The position numbers and the translations under genes were made by a program. Shown piece after piece: positions 24,798 through 33,282 of a DNA stretch of 64,000 bases. Each line of letters opens with the position of its first letter. The stretch's first letter is position 1. Where the stretch lies: NCBI RefSeq assembly GCF_000935125.1, contig NZ_JRKI01000008.1, positions 310,001 through 374,000 on the forward strand. Direction: 5' to 3'. The notes below the pieces were generated by a model. It was given only the letters and a program-made list of their open reading frames with translations. It was not told the DNA's origin and made no database searches. The DNA comes from Streptomyces natalensis ATCC 27448. Its GTDB lineage: Bacteria; Actinomycetota; Actinomycetes; Streptomycetales; Streptomycetaceae.

Positions 24798-25886
24798 CTA
24801 CTTCCCGAGCGCGGGGCTCGACAGCGGCTCGGTGGCCGTCGACTGGGGCGAGGACGGGTTGTTGAGCGCCGACGGGGCGGCCACGGCGGCCGTCGGGTCG
24901 GCCGGTGCCGCCTCTTCCTCCTCCTCGGGGGCCGGGCGCGGGGCGAGGTGGACACCGGCCTCGTCGAGGGCGTGCTTGATCCGCCAGCGCAGTTCGCGCT
25001 CCACGCCGGCGGACTTGCCGGGCATGGTCCGGGCCGAGACGCTGAGGGTGACGGTGTCGAGGTGGACCTCGCTCAGGCCCAGGACCTGCACCGGCTCCCA
25101 CAGCAGCTCGTTCCACGGCTCCGACTTGGACATCACCTCGCCGGCCGCCGTGATGACCTCCCGGGCGCGCCGCAGGTCCTGGTCCGCGGCTATCACCACA
25201 TCCACCCCGGCCGTGGACCAGCCCTGGCTGAGGTTGCCGATCCGCTTGACCTCACCGTTGCGGATGTACCAGATGGCGCCGTTGGGGCCGCGCAGCTTGG
25301 TGACCCGCAGGCCGACCTCGATGACCGTACCGGTGGCCACGCCCGCGTCGATCTCGTCGCCGACGCCGTACTGGTCCTCAAGGATCATGAAGACGCCGGA
25401 GAGGAAGTCGGTGACGAGGTTGCGGGCGCCGAAACCGATGGCGACACCGGCCACTCCGGCGCTGGCGAGCAGCGGTGCGAGGTTGATCTGGAGAACGGAC
25501 AGGACCGTCAGCGCGGCCGTTCCCATGATCACGAACGAGGCGACGCTGCGCAGGACCGAACCGATGGCCTCGGAGCGCTGACGGCGGCGCTCGGCGTTGA
25601 CGAGCAGCCCGGCGAGCGCGGTGCCCTCGGCGGCGGCCGCGGTGCGGTTCATCCGTTCGATGAGCTTGGTGAGAGTGCGGCGTATCACATGCCGCAGTAC
25701 CACCGCGATCACCACTATCAGCAGGATCTTCAGGCCGGATTCGACCCACGTTCCCCAGTTCTCCTGCACCCAGCCGGCGGCGTTGGTGGCCTTCTGGGTG
25801 GCCTCGTCGAGCGAGGTGGACGCGGCCCCGCCAGGTGTCGCGGCATTCAGGGGCGCGGTGGCGGCCGTCGAAGCGGACCAGTACAC
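24798..25886 (-). CDS. MscS-family mechanosensitive channel
   Basis: A 362-residue membrane protein. Hydrophobic segments lie near residues 53-70 and 112-130, and the pore helix and beta-domain entry form the diagnostic GVAIGFGARNLVTDFLSGVF followed by EDQYGVGDEI. The cytoplasmic MscS beta and alpha-beta domains follow, and the tail is acidic and Pro/Ala-rich. Such channels open under membrane tension and release solutes in hypo-osmotic shock. The start is GTG 25886 (MYWSAS); the N-terminal ~35 residues are Ala/Thr-rich. It is divergent from the HNH gene. Confidence 0.92.
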   Translation of the reverse strand: MYWSASTAATAPLNAATPGGAASTSLDEATQKATNAAGWVQENWGTWVESGLKILLIVVIAVVLRHVIRRTLTKLIERMNRTAAAAEGTALAGLLVNAERRRQRSEAIGSVLRSVASFVIMGTAALTVLSVLQINLAPLLASAGVAGVAIGFGARNLVTDFLSGVFMILEDQYGVGDEIDAGVATGTVIEVGLRVTKLRGPNGAIWYIRNGEVKRIGNLSQGWSTAGVDVVIAADQDLRRAREVITAAGEVMSKSEPWNELLWEPVQVLGLSEVHLDTVTLSVSARTMPGKSAGVERELRWRIKHALDEAGVHLAPRPAPEEEEEAAPADPTAAVAAPSALNNPSSPQSTATEPLSSPALGK

Positions 25887-26186
25887 AGCAAAACCTTCCG
25901 TGTGGGGCAGCAGACCCGGGCCTCGGTGGTACCGCGCGGACCGGGCAGAATCACCACACTAACGGGGCAACCGACGCGGTCCGTGCCCTTGTTCGAGTCT
26001 CAGGGGTCCCGGGACGGCTGGAAAGACGCCGTTGTGCCGGGAAGCGTGCCGGTGTGATCCGGATGTGGTGGAAAACACCTCCGGCCCGTTACTCGGTCAT
26101 GGTGGCGCTCCGACCAGGCACCGGGGGACACTGGGGGAGATCGTCCCGGCGCGAGCCACGCGCCGCCGGCGTACAAGGAGGCACCC
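25887..26186. other. Divergent promoter region, MscS and HNH genes
   Basis: This 300-bp gap holds the promoters of both flanking genes. I see no additional gene or strong hairpin. The rightward gene has an AAGGAGG site at 26175-26181. Confidence 0.5.
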
Positions 26187-26723
26187 GTGCCGCATGTCCT
26201 GGTCCTCAACGCGTCGTACGAGCCGCTCGGCGTCGTACCGCTCCGCCGCGCGCTCATCCTCGTACTCAATGAGAAGGCTGTGAGTCTCGAGGAGTCCGGC
26301 GCCCTGATGCACAGTGCAACCCGCGTCATACCGGCTCCGAGTGTGGTCCGCCTGAAGCGGTTTGTGCGGGTGCCCTTTCGTGGCCCCGTGCCCCTGACCC
26401 GCCGGGCGCTGTTCGCCCGTGACGGCGGGCGCTGTATGTACTGCGGTGGCGTCGCAACCAGCGTCGACCACGTCATCCCGCGCAGCCGGGGAGGTCAGCA
26501 CACCTGGGAGAACGTGGTCGCCGCGTGCCGCCGCTGCAACCACGTCAAGGCCGACCGCCATGTCGCCGAGATCGGCTGGCGGCTGCGACACCAGCCCGCC
26601 CCGCCGTCAGGACTGGCGTGGCGGATCATCGGTACGGGGCATAGGGACCCGCGCTGGCTGCCCTACTTGCAGCCGTACGGCGCGGATGACGCCCTGGCCC
26701 GGATCGACGCCGTATCGGCGTAG
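26187..26723 (+). CDS. HNH endonuclease-family protein
   Basis: A 178-residue protein. The HNH core is at ~88-130: CMYCG, then VDHVIPRSRGGQHTWENVV, then CRRCNHVKADR, with Cys pairs for zinc and His/Asn for catalysis. The N-terminal 80 residues (VLVLNASYEPLGVVPLRRAL) are a conserved extension in a widespread actinobacterial group of small HNH proteins. The role is unproven; nucleic-acid cleavage or repair is likely. GTG 26187 is preceded by a strong AAGGAGG. It is divergent from the channel gene. Confidence 0.92.
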   Translation: MPHVLVLNASYEPLGVVPLRRALILVLNEKAVSLEESGALMHSATRVIPAPSVVRLKRFVRVPFRGPVPLTRRALFARDGGRCMYCGGVATSVDHVIPRSRGGQHTWENVVAACRRCNHVKADRHVAEIGWRLRHQPAPPSGLAWRIIGTGHRDPRWLPYLQPYGADDALARIDAVSA

Positions 26724-26747
26724 GCGATCCGGGCCTTTTGCACGGTG

Positions 26748-26772
26748 GCCGCGGCCCGCTCGGGGCCGCGGC
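26748..26772. terminator. Bidirectional terminator, HNH and GH84-like genes
   Basis: A 10-bp perfect stem (26748-26757 with 26763-26772) around a 5-nt loop lies between the convergent stop codons and touches the GH84-like stop. Confidence 0.65.
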
Positions 26773-29700
26773 TATTCGTGCACCGCATATGCCTGCACGG
26801 ACCACAGCGAATACCCGAACCGCGTGGCCCGCTGATCGCCCTGGATGCGCACATAGCGGGTGTCGGGGGCGTCCATCCGGACCGACTCGCGGCCGCCCTT
26901 GCCGTCGCGGACGACGGCCGCGGTGTGCCAGCTGCGGCCGTCCGCGGAGACCTCGATGCGGTAGCGGGCGGCGTAGGCGTCCTGCCAGTTCAGGACGACC
27001 AGGCCCAGGCGAACCGGGCGGCGGAGCCGGAACTGGAGCCAGGCGCGGTCGTCGGCCTGCGATGACCAGCGCGTTTCCGGGTCGCCGTCGGTGGCGGCGG
27101 ACGCCGGGAAGTCGTCCGTCTCGTCACCGGACGAGGTCGCGTCGGCGCCGCGCGCCAGGTCCTGGCCGCCGGTGCGGGGATAGACCCGTACGGTCAGCGT
27201 CTGCTGCCCGCCCGCATAGCTGATGGGGATGGTGTACGTGCCGGAGCGGGCGTCGTCGGGGACGTCGACGGCGATGGGGACGGTGGCGGTGCCGCCGCGC
27301 GGCGCGGTGACCGTCCCCGGTGCCTCCACCTTGAACCCCTTAGGCGCCTTGACCTGGAGTTTTTCCCGGACGTCGGCGGGCCGGCGGGAGTAGATACGGG
27401 CGTCGACCCGCGCCGTGCCGCCGGTCTGCGCATCTGACTCCTTGCGGGCCAGTTCGAGACCGGCCGGCGGGGTGTCGCCGAACCACGGGGCGAGGGCGTG
27501 CACGGACGGCGCCGCGGTGCCGTCCGCCCAGGACAGCCGCACCGCGTCGGCGCGCAGGCCGGGCGTCTGCGACTCGGTCCAGCCGGTGGGGGAGAGCGCG
27601 CCCAGGCGGCGCCAGCCCTCGCCCGGCACGTGCGCCTCCAGCGACACCGCGCCCGCTGACGGGCCGGGATCGGTCAGCGCGGTGACCGCGGTGAGCGGAC
27701 GGGCCCGCGCGAAGGGGACGGTCAGCGAGGTGGGGGCGGCGCCCTCGGTGGGCCGGGGGCCGTCGGCGCGTGCCCCGGTCCAGGCGTTGGCCTCGGTCAT
27801 CGCCCGCTCCAGGAACGGCGCCAGCACGCCCTTGCCGACCGTCGCCGGGCTGCCCTCGCTCTCCGTGCGCAGCCGCTGCGCCGTCCGCTGCGCGGTCCAG
27901 GCGGCATCGCCGTCGCCGTGCGCCTGTGCCATCAGGGTGTCCACGGCCGCCTCGCCCGCGCGCCCGTAGCGGCCCAACTGCTCGGCCCAGGGCCGTACTT
28001 CGGCCGCCAGGTCGCCGGTCAGCCGGTCCGGGGCGGAGGCCATGGTGGCGAACGCGGCCCGCAGCGCCTTGGCCGCCTCGGCGAGGTCCGCGTCCTTGCC
28101 GGGGCGGCCGTGGTTGACGGCGGCCTCGCGGGCCTTCCAGAAGCGGTCCATCAGGGGGCGCAGATACCCCGACTCCTCGCGGTTGAGCACGGAGGAGGAG
28201 TCGTTTCCGGCCAGGGCGCGCAGCGCGGCGCGAGCGCCGGGGTCGGCGCCGGCGAGATCGTCGATGGCGGCGTCCCAGGACTCCGCCGGACGGTAGGCGC
28301 GCGGGTTCCAGGCGTAGTCGGCGGTCGTGAACAGCGGGATACGGGAGGCCACCGGCTGCTCCATGGCATTGGCGAGCAGCGCGGCGGAGCCGGTGGCCAG
28401 GGCCGGGTCGCGGCCGCTGCAGGGGCCCAGGAAGATCCGGTCCTCGGCGTAGTCGTTGACCGGGTAGTTGTCCATGGTGACCAGGGGCCGGCCGAACACC
28501 TGGCGGATGGTGGACAGTTCGCTGCCCGTGATGGTCCGCGGCAGCACGCCGACGCCGGTCCAGGCCACCTCCACCCCGTCGCCGAGCGCCTCGGCCAGCG
28601 CCTGCCGGTAGGCCGTCGAGCCGTTCTGGTAGTACTCGGTCGGCATCACCGACAGCGGCGCGCCGCCCGGGTGGCGTGCGGCGAGATGGTCGGCGAGCGC
28701 ACGCGCGATGCGGGCCTGCGCCTTGGCGGCCGCGGCGGGCCCCTTGCCGAAGGTCTCCTCGTCGGCGTCGCAGTGCCATTCGCTGTAGCTGACGTCCTGG
28801 AACTGGAGCTGGAAGGAGCGCACCCCCAGCGCCCACATGGCGTCCACCTTGCGCCGCAGCGCCCGCAGATCCTCCTCGGAGGACATGCACATCGCCTGGC
28901 CGGGCGCGACGGCCCAGCCCAGCGTGACGTGGTTGGCGCGGGCCCGCTCCGCCAGCGCCCGGAAGTCGGCCCGCTGCGCGGCCGGATAGGGCTCGCGCCA
29001 CCGGGCCTGGCGGAACGGGTCGTCACCCGGCGCGTACAGATAGCGGTTCTGCTTCGTACGCCCCATGAAGTCCAGCTGCGCCAGCCGCTGCGCCCGGCTC
29101 CAGGGCTCGCCGAAGAAACCCTCGGTGATCCCGCGCACCGCCGTGCCCGGCCAGTCCCGTACGAGGGCCGACGCGAGCTGGTGCCTGCCGTGGGGCGCGT
29201 CCGTGACCAGCTGCCGCAGCGTCTGCGCGGCGTGGAAGAGGCCGTCGGGGCCGACGCCGTCGAGGGCGACGGTGTCGCGGCCGCCGGTCTGGCCGACCGC
29301 GAGGCGGTAGCCGCCGGCGGGCAGATCCCCGCGGGCGGGCGCCTTCAGCGCCCGCAGCGCGTCCTTGGCCGCGCTCCCGCCGACGTAGAGCACCGGCCCG
29401 CCGGCGGGCGGCCGCTCACCCGGCGCCACCTCGTGGACCGTGCGCACGCCCGCCCGGCGCAGGATGCCGCGCACCACGTCCAGGGCGTACGGATCGGTGT
29501 CCGGCGCCGCCACCAGCGCCGCCTCACCACCGAGCGGGACCGCGTCGGCCAGCTCCCGCATCGACTGGGGGCGCGGCCAGACGGCGGGCAGCGCACCCGC
29601 GCCGGCCGGGCGGTCCGGCTGGTCGGGGGCACCGCGGGAGGGGCCCTCGGGCGCCGCCTGGGCACTCGGCGCCCCGCCGAGCAGCCCGGAGATGACGGCG

Positions 29701-29861
29701 GCGGCCAGCGCCGTGGTCCCCGCCACGCGGGCGCGGGCGCCCGCGCCGCTTCTGCTCCCCCTGCCGGTGGTCTTCCCCGCTCCTCTGTCGGTGTCCCCGG
29801 TCGTTCCGGATGTCCCGGTAGCTCCGAATCTCCCGACGCCCCACACGCCCCGGACCCGCAC
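26772..29861 (-). CDS. Secreted GH84-like beta-N-acetylglucosaminidase with C-terminal F5/8 domain
   Basis: A ~1029-residue exported protein. A signal-peptide core (TTALAAAVISGLLGG) is followed by a GH20b-like N-terminal domain and a GH84 barrel: GITEGFFGEPWS, then YLYAPGDDPFRQ and WREPYP. A helical region, a NEW3 beta-sandwich and a C-terminal F5/8 type C (CBM32-like) domain ending in RFGYSLWSVQAY follow. In classical GH84 the catalytic Asp pair lies in FDDI; here the aligned sequence is QFQDVSYSEW, giving Q355-D356. The polarising Asp is thus replaced while the acid/base Asp remains. Substrate and mechanism may differ from GlcNAcases. The start GTG 29861 is chosen for GAGGAG just upstream; ATG 29963 would give a longer N-terminus. 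Confidence 0.85.
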   Translation of the reverse strand: MRVRGVWGVGRFGATGTSGTTGDTDRGAGKTTGRGSRSGAGARARVAGTTALAAAVISGLLGGAPSAQAAPEGPSRGAPDQPDRPAGAGALPAVWPRPQSMRELADAVPLGGEAALVAAPDTDPYALDVVRGILRRAGVRTVHEVAPGERPPAGGPVLYVGGSAAKDALRALKAPARGDLPAGGYRLAVGQTGGRDTVALDGVGPDGLFHAAQTLRQLVTDAPHGRHQLASALVRDWPGTAVRGITEGFFGEPWSRAQRLAQLDFMGRTKQNRYLYAPGDDPFRQARWREPYPAAQRADFRALAERARANHVTLGWAVAPGQAMCMSSEEDLRALRRKVDAMWALGVRSFQLQFQDVSYSEWHCDADEETFGKGPAAAAKAQARIARALADHLAARHPGGAPLSVMPTEYYQNGSTAYRQALAEALGDGVEVAWTGVGVLPRTITGSELSTIRQVFGRPLVTMDNYPVNDYAEDRIFLGPCSGRDPALATGSAALLANAMEQPVASRIPLFTTADYAWNPRAYRPAESWDAAIDDLAGADPGARAALRALAGNDSSSVLNREESGYLRPLMDRFWKAREAAVNHGRPGKDADLAEAAKALRAAFATMASAPDRLTGDLAAEVRPWAEQLGRYGRAGEAAVDTLMAQAHGDGDAAWTAQRTAQRLRTESEGSPATVGKGVLAPFLERAMTEANAWTGARADGPRPTEGAAPTSLTVPFARARPLTAVTALTDPGPSAGAVSLEAHVPGEGWRRLGALSPTGWTESQTPGLRADAVRLSWADGTAAPSVHALAPWFGDTPPAGLELARKESDAQTGGTARVDARIYSRRPADVREKLQVKAPKGFKVEAPGTVTAPRGGTATVPIAVDVPDDARSGTYTIPISYAGGQQTLTVRVYPRTGGQDLARGADATSSGDETDDFPASAATDGDPETRWSSQADDRAWLQFRLRRPVRLGLVVLNWQDAYAARYRIEVSADGRSWHTAAVVRDGKGGRESVRMDAPDTRYVRIQGDQRATRFGYSLWSVQAYAVHE

Positions 29862-30225
29862 GGCCGCTCCTCGTCCCCGTCTTCTACCGCTCGCCGGTTC
29901 GTACCGGCCCCCCTTTGTGCCGCCGACGCCCGTTCGGACAGACCTTCGGCCGGTGGCTCCCATTGTGGCGGTACGGGGGGCTGCGGTGCGAGGGCGGGGT
30001 GCCCGGGGGAGGGGGTGCCGGGCGACCGCCGCATGCCCGCCGCCCGCAGAACTTCCGCCGCGATGCCCGTTTTGTCAGCCTCCTCTGCGTCACCCGAACG
30101 CCCCAACCGTGAAATCGCCTGCGAGCGGGCTGTGAGCTGAGACACGTTTAATGGGTAAAAGCGTCTGCGATCGTGTCTGGTGGGTAGGGCAGACCTGTCC
30201 CATTACCGATGAACGGGAGGCCCTC
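29862..30225. other. Divergent intergenic region before the acidic small protein
   Basis: This 364-bp region has no convincing gene, but the GH84-like frame stays open back to 29963 and an ATG at 30151 is in frame with the next gene. The AT-richer segment at 30139-30165 (ACACGTTTAATGGGTAAAAG) is the best promoter candidate. Confidence 0.45.
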
Positions 30226-30495
30226 GTGGCCGCATCCGCTCAGCTGCTGCTTGATGCGCTGTCCGCCAAACCGGGCGACGCGCCGACCGAACCCGACCTC
30301 TTCGACGGGGTCACCGGCCCCGACTCCGGGCTGGAGGGCTCCGGCACCCTCAGCTTCGCCGAGCCGCCGCTCACCAGTGAGCCGCCGCTCGCCGACGCCG
30401 CACCCCTGACCAGCGAGGTCCCCATCTCCGCCGAGCTGCCGCTGACCAGTGAGCCGACGGCCACCGGTCTGGGCACGGAGTCCATGGAGGTCTGA
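30226..30495 (+). CDS. Small acidic repetitive protein, unknown function
   Basis: An 89-residue acidic protein. The first ~12 residues (VAASAQLLLDAL) are helical. The remainder is Pro/Ser/Thr/Glu-rich with repeated PLTSEP and PPLADAAPLTSE phrases, probably disordered. GTG 30226 has GGGAGG 5 bp upstream; ATG 30151 is a longer alternative. It ends 6 bp before malQ, so the two are probably co-transcribed. No family is recognised. Confidence 0.65.
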   Translation: MAASAQLLLDALSAKPGDAPTEPDLFDGVTGPDSGLEGSGTLSFAEPPLTSEPPLADAAPLTSEVPISAELPLTSEPTATGLGTESMEV

Positions 30496-30501
30496 GGACC
30501 C

Positions 30502-32682
30502 ATGGGCCGCGAGCGGCTTGCCCGGCTGCACGGCATCGCCCCGTCCTATCGGCCCGCGCCGGGCCTCATCCGCCACATCGGCGACGACACCCTCATCGCC
30601 GTACTCGCCGCCTTAGGTGTCGACGCCTCGACACCCGATGCGGTCCGCGCAGCCCTGGCCGCCTCCGCGGACACGGCCGGCCGCACCCTGCTCCCCGGCA
30701 CCGTCGTGGCCCGCCCCGGCCGCCCGCCCGACCTCGGCGCCCTGCCCGCCGGCACGGCCCTGCGCGTCACGACCGAGGACGGCGAGGAGGCCGACCCCGG
30801 CCCCGGGAACCCGGCGGCCCACCTCCCCCCGGGCGTCCACACCCTCCATGCGCACGCCCCCGACGGCCGCACCGCCCGCGCCCGGCTGATCGTCGCCCCC
30901 GACCGCGTCCCCGCCCCGCCGGACCGCACCCACGGCTTTCTCGTCCAGCTCTACTCCCTGCTCTCCGGCCGCTCCTGGGGCATGGGCGACCTCGGGGACC
31001 TCGCCGATCTCGCCGCCTGGTCCGGACGTGCCCTGGGCACCGGCTTCGTCCAGCTCAACCCGCTGCACGCCGCCGTCCCCGGCCCGCCCGCCGACCCCTC
31101 CCCCTACCGGCCCTCCTCGCGTCGCTTCCCCGACCCGGTCCATCTGCGCATCGAGCACATCCCCGAGTACGCCCAGCTCACCGGCCCCGACCGCCGGCGG
31201 GCCGACGACCTCGCCGCCCGCGCCGGCACCCTGCGCGGCGACGTCCTCGAACGCGGCGCGCTGATCGACCGCGACGCGGTCTGGGAGCTCAAGCGCGAGG
31301 CCCTGGAGCTGCTGTGCGCGGTGCCGCTCTCACCGGGGCGGCGCGCCGCGTACTGCGACTTCCTCGCCGAACAGGGCGCGCCCCTGGAGGACCACGCCAC
31401 CTGGTGCGCCCTCGCCGAACGGCACGGATCCGACTGGCGCGCCTGGCCCGCCGGGCTGCGCGACCCCCGCTCACCGGCCACGGCCCGGGCGCGCCAGGGG
31501 CTGCTGGACCGCATCGACTTCCACTGCCGCCTCGCCTGGCTCACCGACCAGCAGCTGGCGGCCGCCCAGCGCGCCGCGCGGGAGGCCGGGATGGGCATCG
31601 GCCTGGTCCACGACCTCGCCGTCGGCGTCCACCCCACCGGCGCCGACACCTGGGCCCAGCAGGACGCCTTCGCCGCGGGGATGTCCATCGGCGCACCCCC
31701 CGACGCCTTCAACGCCCGCGGCCAGGACTGGGGCCTGCCGCCCTGGCGCCCCGACGCCCTGGCCGCCACCGGCTACGCCCCCTACCGCGGGCTGCTGCGC
31801 TCCCTGCTGCGGCACGCCGGGGCGCTGCGCATCGACCACGTCATGGGCCTCTTCCGCCTGTGGTGGGTCCCGGCGGGCCGCCCGCCGACCGAGGGCGCGT
31901 ACGTCCACTACGACGCCGAGGCGATGCTGTCCCTGCTGGCCCTGGAGGCCCACCGGGCGGGCGCCTGTGTGATCGGCGAGGACCTGGGGACGGTCGAGCC
32001 CGGCGTACGGGAGACGCTGGCCGAGCGGGGGGTGCTGGGCACCTCCGTGCTGTGGTTCGAACGGGACTACGCCGTGGACGGGGACGGCGCGGATCCGGAT
32101 GGCGCGGGCCCGGACGGCGCGGAACCGGAAGGCGTGGATCCGGACGGGCCCGCCCCGGAGGCCGCCGCCCCCGATACCGACGCCCCGGCCCCATCCGCCC
32201 CCGACGCCCGCATCCTCGCCCCCGAGGAATGGCGCGAGGGCTGTCTGGCCACCGTCACCACCCACGATCTGCCGTCCACCGCCGCCCGGCTCAGCGGCGA
32301 GGACATCGCCCTGCGCGCCCGGCTCGGCCTGCTGGCCGGCCCGCCCGGACGCGAACGCGCCCGCGCACGCCACGAGCTGGCCGAATGGCTGGCCGAGCTG
32401 ACCCACCGCGGTCTGCTCCCCGAGGGACCGGCCGACGAGGAGGCCGTGGTCAAGGCCGTGCACCGCTTTCTGCTGCGCACCCCCGCCCGCCTCGTCGGCG
32501 TCTGGCTCCCGGACGCGGTGGGCGACCGCCGCCCCCAGAACCTCCCCGGGACATGGGACGAGTACCCGAACTGGCGCCTTCCCATCGCCGCCCCCGACGG
32601 CCGCCCGCTGACCCTGGAGGAACTGGCCGCCTCGCCCCGACTGCACGCCCTGATGCGGGAATTGGGCGACGGCGGCCGCTGA
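30502..32682 (+). CDS. malQ: 4-alpha-glucanotransferase (amylomaltase, GH77)
   Basis: A 726-residue GH77 enzyme that transfers alpha-1,4-glucan segments and releases glucose from maltodextrins in the cytoplasm. An actinobacterial N-terminal domain of ~130 residues precedes the barrel. Catalytic regions are LRIDHVMGLFRLWW (nucleophile Asp), VIGEDLGTVEPGV (acid/base Glu) and TTHDLPSTAARL (transition-state Asp). An Ala/Pro/Asp-rich insert near residues 520-570 is encoded partly by a 15-bp tandem repeat and should be an exposed loop. Codon 38 (30613-30615) is TTA, so efficient translation should depend on the bldA tRNA. The start ATG 30502 is 6 bp after the small acidic-protein gene. Confidence 0.93.
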   Translation: MGRERLARLHGIAPSYRPAPGLIRHIGDDTLIAVLAALGVDASTPDAVRAALAASADTAGRTLLPGTVVARPGRPPDLGALPAGTALRVTTEDGEEADPGPGNPAAHLPPGVHTLHAHAPDGRTARARLIVAPDRVPAPPDRTHGFLVQLYSLLSGRSWGMGDLGDLADLAAWSGRALGTGFVQLNPLHAAVPGPPADPSPYRPSSRRFPDPVHLRIEHIPEYAQLTGPDRRRADDLAARAGTLRGDVLERGALIDRDAVWELKREALELLCAVPLSPGRRAAYCDFLAEQGAPLEDHATWCALAERHGSDWRAWPAGLRDPRSPATARARQGLLDRIDFHCRLAWLTDQQLAAAQRAAREAGMGIGLVHDLAVGVHPTGADTWAQQDAFAAGMSIGAPPDAFNARGQDWGLPPWRPDALAATGYAPYRGLLRSLLRHAGALRIDHVMGLFRLWWVPAGRPPTEGAYVHYDAEAMLSLLALEAHRAGACVIGEDLGTVEPGVRETLAERGVLGTSVLWFERDYAVDGDGADPDGAGPDGAEPEGVDPDGPAPEAAAPDTDAPAPSAPDARILAPEEWREGCLATVTTHDLPSTAARLSGEDIALRARLGLLAGPPGRERARARHELAEWLAELTHRGLLPEGPADEEAVVKAVHRFLLRTPARLVGVWLPDAVGDRRPQNLPGTWDEYPNWRLPIAAPDGRPLTLEELAASPRLHALMRELGDGGR
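32086..32160. repeat. 15-bp tandem repeat inside malQ
   Basis: Five 15-bp units (GGCGCGGATCCGGAT and variants) run without gaps and encode GADPD, GAGPD, GAEPE, GVDPD and GPAPE. The phase is preserved, so expansion or loss only changes loop length. Confidence 0.9.
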
Positions 32683-32766
32683 GGGCCGCCGCGCCCTCCC
32701 CGGGCCGGGGCCCCTGCACGCCACCCCGGACGCGCGGGGTGGAGGGGCGTCCGCTACGTTGACACC

Positions 32767-33015
32767 GTGAGCAACCAGGTCAAGAAGAATGCCCTGCGCG
32801 CCGGAACCATCACTGCCGGTACCGCGCTACTGATGCTGATGTCCTCCCCGGCGTTCGCGGTCATGCCCGACGACGGCGACGACCCGGGCCCGGGCCTGAA
32901 CGTGGCCGAGACGCTCGGCCTCTACGTCGCCGCCCCCATCGTGCTCTTCCTGGTGATCGCCGGGCTGGTCATGGCCGGCGACAAGACCCGCAAGCAGGGC
33001 GACTCCAAGAGCTGA
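32767..33015 (+). CDS. Small single-pass membrane protein, conserved hypothetical
   Basis: An 82-residue protein. An N-terminal export signal (RAGTITAGTALLMLMSSPAF, AVA-like cleavage) leads to a short acidic, Gly/Pro-rich outer segment. A second hydrophobic helix (GLYVAAPIVLFLVIAGLVMA) follows, with a basic tail DKTRKQGDSKS. GTG 32767 lacks a nearby ribosome site; TACGTT sits 6 nt before it, so the transcript may be leaderless. Function is unknown. A long perfect terminator follows. Confidence 0.75.
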   Translation: MSNQVKKNALRAGTITAGTALLMLMSSPAFAVMPDDGDDPGPGLNVAETLGLYVAAPIVLFLVIAGLVMAGDKTRKQGDSKS

Positions 33016-33051
33016 CGCCAGGGGCGCACGGTCGCCCCGCCGACGTCCACA

Positions 33052-33091
33052 GGGCGCCCACCGGTTCCTACGAACCGGTGGGCGCCCTTTT
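33052..33091 (+). terminator. Strong rho-independent terminator
   Basis: A perfect 16-bp stem (33052-33067 with 33072-33087) has a 4-nt loop and is followed by TTTT at 33088-33091, 37 bp after the small membrane-protein stop. Confidence 0.92.
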
Positions 33092-33203
33092 GTATGCCCC
33101 GCGACATCGGGAGGCGTTTTCGCAGGTGAAAAACGGGTTGCGGAGTGGCTATCGCGCGGTTTTCCGCCGTTTTGGGCGGGCTCCGGTCTTTAACCGGACC
33201 CAA

Positions 33204-33257
33204 CCTACGATGACGTAACCTACGGCCCCGTAGGTCCCCCGCCTACGGTCCCGTAGG
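33204..33257. promoter_or_regulatory. Tandem palindromic operators of the desaturase gene
   Basis: Two perfect palindromes of the form CCTACGG-NN-CCGTAGG lie at 33219-33234 and 33242-33257, with centres 23 bp apart. A degenerate third copy, CCTACGATGACGTAAC, lies at 33204-33219. They end 25 bp before the desaturase start, so a bound dimeric regulator (TetR-type most likely) would block its promoter. Confidence 0.75.
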
Positions 33258-33282
33258 TTTCGTCGTCCCCCGGAGTTCCCCC

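Noticed and set aside
29862..29963. Upstream ATG at 29963 as the GH84-like start
   Set aside because: No ribosome site is visible and the added residues are Arg/Gly-rich. GTG 29861 has GAGGAG at good spacing. It is kept only as an alternative.
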